From a bacterium (GTDB lineage: Bacteria > UBP4 > UBA4092 > JAOAEQ01): a stretch of DNA of 64,000 nt. Made by a program: the position numbers and the translations under genes. Below the pieces are notes generated by a model, which was not told the DNA's origin, made no database searches, and worked only from the letters and a program-made list of their open reading frames with translations. This document shows positions 57,415 to 64,000 of the stretch, one piece after another (position 1 is the first letter of the stretch; each line of letters opens with the position of its first letter). The stretch covers positions 30,179-94,178 of the forward strand of contig JAOAEQ010000012.1 in assembly GCA_026416715.1 (NCBI GenBank), read 5' to 3'.

Positions 57415-58659
57415 TTATATCGGTTCGATTTCCGGCGGTGCCGGTAATTCTGGAATAGCAAAGATTTGTTTTAAGACTAGGGTAGTTGCACCTAATGGCG
57501 CAGCATTATCTCCCAACATGGAAGGAACAACCTTCACGGATTTCGCTGACACGGCAAGACTTCGTTCTTGCAGCGTTCGAAGTAATGGTTCCATAATAAA
57601 CTCGCCTGCTTTTGATAACCCACCACCCACAATGAGTAGTTTTGGGTTTAATATATTAATTAAATTTGCGGCGCCTATTCCCAAGTGTGCTCCCGCTTCC
57701 TGAAGTATCCGCCGGCACAGTTTATCCCCTTTTTCAGCTCCTTTGGAAACCGTTTCAGCGGTGATTTTTGAATAGTCATTTTCAACTAATTCAGGTAATA
57801 CCGATTCAACCCCTTTTTCAATTGCAGCTAGCGCATGGTCACGAATCGCTTTTGCTGACGCTAGTGCTTCTAGACATCCGAAGTTACCACAGCGACATGC
57901 CGGTCCGAATTCGTCAATCACCGTATGTCCAATTTCACCGGCAAATTCATCCGCACCACGGTACAATTTCCCGTGACTGATAATCCCGGCACCAATTCCC
58001 ATTCCAATATGATAAAAAATCATATCATCTATTCCTTGCCCACAACCGAACGCTCGTTCACCCAGCGCTGCAGCACGTGCGGTCGCTTCAACATAAACTG
58101 GAATTTGGAATTCTTGTTCCAGCAGTTGTTTAATTGGTAGATGATGCCAGCCGGGAATATTCGCAGCATAAACAACTTCACCAGCTACGCTATTAATCAT
58201 CGCGGCAATTGATACTCCTATTCCGAAAAGTTTTTTTCGGTCAGGAACTGACTGAAGTAAACTACGGATAACTTCTTTCGTGTCACCGAGAATCGCTTCT
58301 CCGGAAGATTGTTGCAGGATATCTCTACTCTGTTGAGCGATAATTTGCGATTTTAAATCAGTTGCAATCCCTCGGATTATTGTCGCTCGGATATCAACCC
58401 CGATAATATATCCAGCGTCTGGATTGATAGATAATAATATAGGTTTACGACCGCCGGTTGAAGCCTTACTACCAACCTCAATGACCATACCAGTATCAAT
58501 GAGTTCTTTAACAATATCGGTTATCGTCGTTATCCGGATATTTGTGGTTTTAAAAATATCGGTTCGGGATAGTGGACCACGTTTTCGAATCAGATTGAGA
58601 ATGACCGCATGATGATGTCGTAATAATTTTTTCTTTTCATCAATCCGGCTAATATTCAT
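57415..58659 (-). CDS. ROK-family transcriptional regulator
   Basis: A 414-residue NagC/XylR-like protein. Residues 15-75 form a winged helix (LNLIRKRGPLSRTDIFKTT). The ROK sugar-binding part follows with GVDIRATIIRGIATDL, FYHIGMGIGAGIISHGKLY, and the zinc motif GHTVIDEFGPACRCGNFGCLEALAS; NILNPKLLIVGGGLS is at the C-terminus. It likely represses sugar or amino-sugar genes near it; the inducer is unknown. Confidence 0.92.
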   Translation of the reverse strand: MNISRIDEKKKLLRHHHAVILNLIRKRGPLSRTDIFKTTNIRITTITDIVKELIDTGMVIEVGSKASTGGRKPILLSINPDAGYIIGVDIRATIIRGIATDLKSQIIAQQSRDILQQSSGEAILGDTKEVIRSLLQSVPDRKKLFGIGVSIAAMINSVAGEVVYAANIPGWHHLPIKQLLEQEFQIPVYVEATARAAALGERAFGCGQGIDDMIFYHIGMGIGAGIISHGKLYRGADEFAGEIGHTVIDEFGPACRCGNFGCLEALASAKAIRDHALAAIEKGVESVLPELVENDYSKITAETVSKGAEKGDKLCRRILQEAGAHLGIGAANLINILNPKLLIVGGGLSKAGEFIMEPLLRTLQERSLAVSAKSVKVVPSMLGDNAAPLGATTLVLKQIFAIPELPAPPEIEPI

Positions 58660-58677
58660 AGAGCAAAGCTAACTACA

Positions 58678-58728
58678 GAAGGCACAAGATTATTTTACGT
58701 TGCAATATGTTCGATAATCCAGTGCCTC
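58678..58728. repeat. Inverted repeat before the ROK gene
   Basis: GAAGGCACAAGATTAT (58678-58693) and ATAATCCAGTGCCTC (58714-58728) pair with a two-base mismatch. The inner end is about 18 bases from the ROK start codon. Confidence 0.6.
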
Positions 58729-58778
58729 GTGCGGTTAATTTTTGGGTACATAATTAATAATTGTTTATTGTTTCTCGC

Positions 58779-60005
58779 TTATAATTCGTGTTTGTACTGC
58801 TGGATTTTCCTGATAGCTTGAACGATATCCTCCATATCTTTTTTTGAACCGAGCAAAACTGAATGATGGAACCAAACCGCTTCCTCATAACATGCGGTCT
58901 CACAATTCGGGCATGACCACACGCGATAATCGATTTTTTTCGCTGCGGGAGCATATGCTCCGAATAGCCGTTCAGTAAATAGTGGCTGTTTATATAACGG
59001 AATCGGATACCCAGCACTACAAGGAATACCTTCTTTCTGTAACGCTTCAATAAATCTGGATTTCGGTTTCAGGTTAAATGCTTCTTTTTGGTATCGGAAA
59101 ATGTATAGATGATACGAATGCCGTGTTTCTCCAACACCTCGTTTTAACGGGACTATTCCCGGAATTTTACTCAACTGTGCATTTAAATATAAGCCATTTT
59201 CATTCCGCCGTTTCGTTTGTTGTTCTAATCGCGTTAATTGCGCTAATAGTATCGCTCCCTGCCATTCAGTCATTCGATGATTTCCACCGAGCCGATAATG
59301 TCCATACCACGCTTTTCCTATTTCACGACCGCAGTTCTGGAGCGACTCGATAATGGTTGCATATCGTTCGTTATTGGTGAGAACTATTCCACCTTCACCG
59401 GCGGTAATGTTTTTCGAAGATTGGAAACTAAATACGCCCATATCTCCCAGTGCACCGAGTTTTTTCCCTTTATATTCTGCGCCATGCGCATGACATGCAT
59501 CTTCAATGACTATAAGGTTATGCTTTTTCGCAATACGATTAATCGCATCCATATCCGCCGCCAGTCCACCAAAATGCACTGGGATAATTGCTTTGGTCTT
59601 TTTCGAAATCGCTTGTTCGATAAGCGTTGCAGAGATATTATAGGTATCCGGGTCAATATCAACAAAAATCGGGATCGCATTAACCTCTAATACTGCTGTC
59701 GCTGTAGCTAAAAAGGTATAGGGCGGGATAATAACTTCATCTCCGGATTGAATTCCAGCTGCCTGTAGCGCTAACCGAAGTCCAACCGTTCCATTCGTTA
59801 CTGCAATTCCATATTTTGCTCCCTGATACACCGCAAACCGCTGCTCAAACTCTTTAACCTTATTTCCAGCATACTTACCCCATTTACCGCTGTCAAGGAC
59901 TTCAAGCAACAGTTTTCGCTCTAGAATAGTTTTTTGTGGCCATTGGGGAAATGGTTTGATTCGCACGGGTTTACCACCGTTGATTGCCAGTCTTCCTCTT
60001 CCCAT
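58779..60005 (-). CDS. DegT/DnrJ/EryC1/StrS aminotransferase
   Basis: A 408-residue PLP-dependent sugar aminotransferase-type enzyme. GTVGLRLALQAAGIQSGDEVI, PPYTFLATATAVLEVNAIP and VIEDACHAHGA are typical; the PLP Lys is in FSFQSSKNITAGEGG. Members convert keto sugars to amino sugars or make AHBA. The C-terminal HSYHLYIFRYQ region and a late Cys cluster (CPNCETACYEEA) are seen in a large DegT subgroup of uncertain substrate often found next to Gfo/Idh enzymes. Confidence 0.9.
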   Translation of the reverse strand: MGRGRLAINGGKPVRIKPFPQWPQKTILERKLLLEVLDSGKWGKYAGNKVKEFEQRFAVYQGAKYGIAVTNGTVGLRLALQAAGIQSGDEVIIPPYTFLATATAVLEVNAIPIFVDIDPDTYNISATLIEQAISKKTKAIIPVHFGGLAADMDAINRIAKKHNLIVIEDACHAHGAEYKGKKLGALGDMGVFSFQSSKNITAGEGGIVLTNNERYATIIESLQNCGREIGKAWYGHYRLGGNHRMTEWQGAILLAQLTRLEQQTKRRNENGLYLNAQLSKIPGIVPLKRGVGETRHSYHLYIFRYQKEAFNLKPKSRFIEALQKEGIPCSAGYPIPLYKQPLFTERLFGAYAPAAKKIDYRVWSCPNCETACYEEAVWFHHSVLLGSKKDMEDIVQAIRKIQQYKHEL

Positions 60006-60072
60006 AAGTGATATCGCAATTATTCCTGATATTATCGTTCCTAATAACCAATTAATTTTTGTTAAAATAAAC

Positions 60073-61188
60073 CTATTGAGAAAGAAATTTTTCAGGATTT
60101 AATTCTACCCCAATTCCTATACGTTGGGGAAGTATAACTTTTCCGTTTTCGATACTAACCTGATTTGATTTGACTACATCTTCTGCTAAAAACTGCGGTC
60201 CATTTAAATCTACCGGAAGGGTTATTCCATATGCGGCATAAAGTTGTGCACTGACAACCAACCCGAATCGTGTTTCGGTTAAACCACTACCGAGTAGACC
60301 TATTCCAGCATCGCGAGCGATGCGAATACATTCCTGAGCATAAAACAATCCACCCATTTTTGAAACCTTCATAACTACCATCGTTAACGCTTGTAATCGA
60401 ATAAGCTGGATTAAATCCATCGGAGAATATACCGATTCATCTACCGCTATCGGAATACCAACGTTATTTACTACCTCTTGTAATCCGAATAAATTATTTG
60501 CAGCTACCGGTTGTTCGAAAACATCAATGCCGATTTTTTCTAATTGTCTCGCTAAACTAATTGCTTGCTGCACGGTATAAGCCTGATTCCCATCAACCCA
60601 GAGATATGCTTGGTTACCAACGGATTTAACCGCAGATACAATTTCAATATCTTTTTTTGGTTCAATCCCGATTTTAATTTTAAATCCACGGTATCCTTGA
60701 TGATATGCTTGTCGAGCTTGTTCATACGCAACCTCCGGTGATGTTACACTGACCATATAACTTAACGGGATTGTATCTATATCCGATTGATGCAGATAAT
60801 CTCGTAGACTTTTCTTTTCATTTTTACTCAGAATATCGTAGATAGCGATATCAATAGCTGATTTCGCTATCGGCTGCCCGATATTAAATCCCGGAGCAAT
60901 TTCTTGTGCCATGATTTGATGGATGCGTTCGATATTCCTTATATCAACACCGAGTAACGCCGGGGTTAAATAGTTTTTCAACGTAGTAACTACCGATTCT
61001 TCTGTTTCATACGACCACCGATGACTCGGTCGCGCTTCACCCCAGCCGATTAATCCGGAATCAGTGGTTATTTTAACGAAAATATGCGGTGCTTTAACTC
61101 GTGGTGAACCTACCGAGCCACGCGATATTTTAAATTCAGTTTTATATTTCAATTGGATTGGAAATACTTCTATGTTTTTTATTTTCAT
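60073..61188 (-). CDS. Enolase-superfamily dipeptide epimerase / muconate cycloisomerase-like
   Basis: A 371-residue MLE-subgroup enzyme. Catalytic Lys K-x-K is in GFKIKIGIEP, Mg2+ ligands are Asp in LWVDGNQAYT, Glu in VFEQPV and Asp in VDESVYS, and the second Lys is in MKVSKMGGL. This set is typical of L-Ala-D/L-Glu and other dipeptide epimerases, which would fit murein peptide use near a NagZ-like and GHL10 gene, but muconate or galactarate-type specificity is also possible. No Shine-Dalgarno is clear. A short inverted repeat (GAACTCT/AGAGTTC, about 61200-61232) precedes the gene. Confidence 0.85.
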   Translation of the reverse strand: MKIKNIEVFPIQLKYKTEFKISRGSVGSPRVKAPHIFVKITTDSGLIGWGEARPSHRWSYETEESVVTTLKNYLTPALLGVDIRNIERIHQIMAQEIAPGFNIGQPIAKSAIDIAIYDILSKNEKKSLRDYLHQSDIDTIPLSYMVSVTSPEVAYEQARQAYHQGYRGFKIKIGIEPKKDIEIVSAVKSVGNQAYLWVDGNQAYTVQQAISLARQLEKIGIDVFEQPVAANNLFGLQEVVNNVGIPIAVDESVYSPMDLIQLIRLQALTMVVMKVSKMGGLFYAQECIRIARDAGIGLLGSGLTETRFGLVVSAQLYAAYGITLPVDLNGPQFLAEDVVKSNQVSIENGKVILPQRIGIGVELNPEKFLSQ

Positions 61189-61311
61189 TTTATTGCGTCG
61201 AACTCTTTCAATCGAGCTTGAGCACAGAGTTCATAACCATTTAGAATTAGATATTTTTTTCAGGATGAAGCCTAATTCCCCCTTGATTAAAATCAGGACG
61301 AAGGTATCAGA

Positions 61312-63432
61312 CTAACGCCAAATGATATGAATTATTTCGTATTCATTTAAGTTCGGTAGCGTTATAGTTACTGAACCATTAAGATGTTTCACACGGAGTT
61401 GCCGGTTAGTGGATACCGCATAAACCGTTCTGATTTTGTTACCATTAGGTAGCGTAAGTTTAATATTCGATACAGGGACAACCTCTTCTATTGGTCGAGA
61501 AATCCGAGTCGAGTAGTTTATCAAATGAACATATAATCCTTGCTCATTTTTCGTTAAGGTTATTTCAACTGACGATGGTGCATCAACTCGAATTAAGTCC
61601 GGAACCATCCAACATACTGCATTTGCAATAAATTTTTTAATATCCCGAATCCGAAATTTATAATAGAGTGTCCCGACCGTGCCGCTAAAATATACAACTT
61701 TTCCTAGTCCATACTGACCTACCACAATTCCTGGATAATGACTAGTTTCCTGGAGCGGATGATACCGATGCGGTAATGGTTTCAGAATTTTAGTTACCGG
61801 TTTATATTTCGGGTTGACAACCTTAACAAAAACATTTAAATCCGGAACCGGAATTTTCAATCCTTTTCCTTTTCCGGTTATAGCATGGGTGATTACTATC
61901 TTTTGATAATCCCGATTGGTAATAGTTAATGCGGTATCATTTTCATACGTAATCCCGAATACTTCAGCTAACTGGAATTCATTCTGTTTAACCCCTAACT
62001 CGTTATATAATGAAGTTTCATACGTCGCGATAATACTCCCACCGCGGTTCACATAATCTCGAATCATCGCTACATTCGATTCACTTAATGCTGCGGCATT
62101 CGGTAAAACAAGAACATGATATCGACTTAATTCACCCCGGTCTATATTGATACTTCCAATAATATCGAACGGAATATGCGCTTGCGACAATGCTTCATAG
62201 ACTCCGCGAAATTCAGATTGATAATCTTTTCCAGACCTGATTTCATAATGATGCGTTCCGGAAGCACCGGCGATAACTGAACGGGTATAATAATCAGCCG
62301 TGGTATTCGACCAGAATAAAGCTACTGGATTCGCACTTTCAGCTAGATAAACCGATTCGTTCCGTTCAATAAATCCGAATATTTCTTCTATCGGTTGAAA
62401 CGCTACCGGGTCGTTGACTATCTGTTCATCGTCAATGGTGACGAACGGATACGAATCATTGGCAGCAACACTCGCGATCAACAACCGCATTTCAGTTGCC
62501 GGAACTGGATAATAATCCCAAACTTTATGTCCATAACAGAGATAGACCGAAGATGGTATTCCAGCAGCACGCGCTACTGCTGATTCATATTTAGCGACTG
62601 CAGCTGCACCCCAATGCGGAACCAGCAGCGGTTCAATATAAAATATAAAATGTTCCGCTCCTATCATATCAATATACTTACTGAATTTTTCTATATCTAA
62701 ACAACTAAACCAAGTAGTAGTTAGCACCGCAGCATTTTTATATACCGGAATATTTTTATTCTTTTTCACCGTTTGTTGTACCATAGAAAAATAACGAAAC
62801 AGCGATTCATATCGAAATTCGAGAAATTTATACCATAACGGATTATTCCAATCCGATGTTATCGGTATTTCAGCATGATATAATTCATGAAATGCGTTCC
62901 GGCAAGACTCACAATAGCATCCTTCCGGACGATATACCGGTCCATCGAGAAAAATTCCATCAACAGCATAATTCCGGCTGATTTCATCCATAATCAGCTG
63001 GGTATACTTTATAAATCCAGGACTATTCACACAGGGTACTTCTCCACTTCCGTAAGAAGAACCAAGACTTATCGCCGCACCATCTACTGATCGCATCACC
63101 CAATCTTGCCGAGTGGTAAAAAATTCTGATGGAAACCAGTGTCCGTTGAAATAAGCAACAATTTTTATACCCAGCTTTTTCCCTTCATCAATCGCTTCCG
63201 CTAACAAATCCCGACCATGTAACCAATCCGGCTGCGGGATAACCGAACTTTGATAAAACGCTTTAACCGTATCAGGCGATGAAGCGCCGGTTGCCGGAAA
63301 ATGGACTACGGTTGCGTGTAATCGTTTAGCGATTCGCAATAGTTTTTTCGCATCGTAGATATTCAAATCATTAGCACAGGGACTGAACCATAGAAACCGA
63401 TGCATCTGGTTTTTTTCACTAAGAAATTGCAT
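61312..63432 (-). CDS. GHL6/beta-galactosidase-like glycosidase protein with GATase-like domain
   Basis: A 706-residue protein without a signal peptide. The N-terminal barrel (about 1-370) has VVHFPATGASSPDTVKAFYQ, VAYFNGHWFP and YAVDGIFLDGPVYRPEGCYC, followed by a CxxC pair (CYCESC) typical of the hypothetical glycosyl hydrolase 6 family. Next is a beta-galactosidase trimerisation-like flavodoxin domain (about 410-510, LPNAAALSESNVAMIRDYVN, GGSIIATYETS) and a C-terminal beta domain. GAAAGGAAAC gives a ribosome site for the ATG at 63432. The substrate is unknown. Confidence 0.8.
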   Translation of the reverse strand: MQFLSEKNQMHRFLWFSPCANDLNIYDAKKLLRIAKRLHATVVHFPATGASSPDTVKAFYQSSVIPQPDWLHGRDLLAEAIDEGKKLGIKIVAYFNGHWFPSEFFTTRQDWVMRSVDGAAISLGSSYGSGEVPCVNSPGFIKYTQLIMDEISRNYAVDGIFLDGPVYRPEGCYCESCRNAFHELYHAEIPITSDWNNPLWYKFLEFRYESLFRYFSMVQQTVKKNKNIPVYKNAAVLTTTWFSCLDIEKFSKYIDMIGAEHFIFYIEPLLVPHWGAAAVAKYESAVARAAGIPSSVYLCYGHKVWDYYPVPATEMRLLIASVAANDSYPFVTIDDEQIVNDPVAFQPIEEIFGFIERNESVYLAESANPVALFWSNTTADYYTRSVIAGASGTHHYEIRSGKDYQSEFRGVYEALSQAHIPFDIIGSINIDRGELSRYHVLVLPNAAALSESNVAMIRDYVNRGGSIIATYETSLYNELGVKQNEFQLAEVFGITYENDTALTITNRDYQKIVITHAITGKGKGLKIPVPDLNVFVKVVNPKYKPVTKILKPLPHRYHPLQETSHYPGIVVGQYGLGKVVYFSGTVGTLYYKFRIRDIKKFIANAVCWMVPDLIRVDAPSSVEITLTKNEQGLYVHLINYSTRISRPIEEVVPVSNIKLTLPNGNKIRTVYAVSTNRQLRVKHLNGSVTITLPNLNEYEIIHIIWR

Positions 63433-63460
63433 GTGTTTCCTTTCGTTTCATTGCTATCAA

Positions 63461-63981
63461 CTAATGTATTTCGGTATAAAACCAACTTAATGCTACCGGA
63501 ACAACCGGTGGATCACCTTGGATAAGATGGTCTAACGCGGCTATTCCCGCTTCTAACTGCCAGGTTCGCGCTCCAAGATTATAAAAGCTACCCGCATGGT
63601 TTACCACATTTTGAAAATCCAGTTCTGCATTCACCCAAGCGTAACAGGTTGCAAATAAGTCTTCTAATAAATAATGTTGTTCCGCATCTGGGTCATCCCA
63701 GCAACCGTCATTATCCGCATTATACGGTCGCTTTTTAAAAACCAGTTTCTGATTTTCTTCTCCGCAGGTTTGCGGATAAGCATACGAACCGACCGTCGTG
63801 TCTTCTTTTCCGACTAATTGCGCAGCACGACAGAACTCTAGAAAATTCCAAATCCGAGTATCTACAGATATGGTTGTCGGTGCACCGTAGTTGCCACCGA
63901 ACTTTTTCCGCATATGCATTAGCCCGTTCGCACACCATCCTTCATACGACATGGTATTATAGCAGCGAAACGTTGTTCCCG
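63461..63981 (-). CDS. Unrecognised protein, N-terminus cut by the contig end
   Basis: The frame is open from the adapter boundary at 63981 down to the stop at 63461, giving at least 173 residues; an internal ATG at 63952 is preceded in frame by GTTFRCYNT, so the gene starts beyond the contig. The visible part is rich in aromatic residues and Cys (YEGWCANGLMHMRKKFGG, NADNDGCWDDPDAEQHY, LEDLFATCYAWVNAELDF). It lies 28 bases upstream of the GHL6 gene on the same strand. I do not recognise the family. Confidence 0.6.
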
Positions 63982-64000
63982 CTGTCTCTTATACACATCT
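63982..64000 (+). other. Nextera/Tn5 mosaic-end adapter (sequencing artefact)
   Basis: The last 19 bases are exactly CTGTCTCTTATACACATCT, the Tn5 mosaic end used in Nextera libraries. This is not genomic sequence; the true contig ends at 63981. Confidence 0.97.

Overview
The window is bacterial chromosomal DNA, AT-rich (by eye around 40% GC), and ends at a contig edge: the last 19 bases are a Nextera transposase end, not genome. It has no rRNA, CRISPR array, phage or recognisable transposase. The mix points to an uncultured free-living or sediment bacterium outside the well-studied phyla. It combines three type IV pilin-like pseudopilins of the kind found in Planctomycetes/Sumerlaeota/Hydrogenedentota-like genomes, many unfamiliar secreted glycosidase-like proteins, and housekeeping genes whose starts mostly lack a Shine-Dalgarno. 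I cannot assign the phylum.

Layout. 1-1.1 kb: the end of murA and a DUF624 membrane protein. 1.5-10.9 kb (minus strand): a surface/secretion block of two pseudopilins (one frameshifted) around four large exported proteins. These have different N-terminal folds (two beta-helices, two propeller-like) but the same Ig-like domain and C-terminal tail. Most are cassettes of near-consensus promoter, strong Shine-Dalgarno and hairpin terminator. 11-24 kb (plus): a sigma-70 factor, a cell-wall amidase, argS, corA, a TPR protein, a YifB/ComM ATPase, a DnaE homologue whose polymerase active site is destroyed, and rtcB. 24-32 kb: a radical SAM enzyme, a MetG-C/CsaA-like tRNA-binding protein, a sugar ABC system with binding protein and permease fused, an MDR dehydrogenase and two alpha/beta hydrolases.

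32-37 kb (minus): a decayed encapsulin-type ferritin gene, FmdE, an ECF S-component-like protein, a third pseudopilin, NikR, a THEP1-like NTPase and a membrane protein, suggesting nickel or other metal homeostasis; then tRNA-Pro. 37-48 kb: a GH3 N-acetylglucosaminidase-like enzyme, two tandem Gfo/Idh oxidoreductases, a CBM9-GH20 protein and an iron/polyamine-type ABC permease plus ATPase. 48-56 kb: a ParB-like protein, then an arsenic island (arsR, permease, arsC, acr3, arsM, two thioredoxins, a zinc-ribbon peptide, CcdA, ferritin-like protein). 56-64 kb (minus): GHL10, ROK regulator, DegT aminotransferase, dipeptide-epimerase-like enolase, GHL6 protein and an unidentified partial gene; this looks like amino-sugar/muropeptide or polysaccharide use.

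The most unusual feature cuts across the gene content. Many intergenic spacers hold an imperfect inverted-repeat element (about 45-130 bp, several unrelated sequence families, some in two or three copies), whose arm ends about 8-20 bases before the next start codon. Some arms have been read into the ends of neighbouring genes. The other leading observations are the apparently dead DnaE paralogue and the shared C-terminal tail of the four exported proteins.
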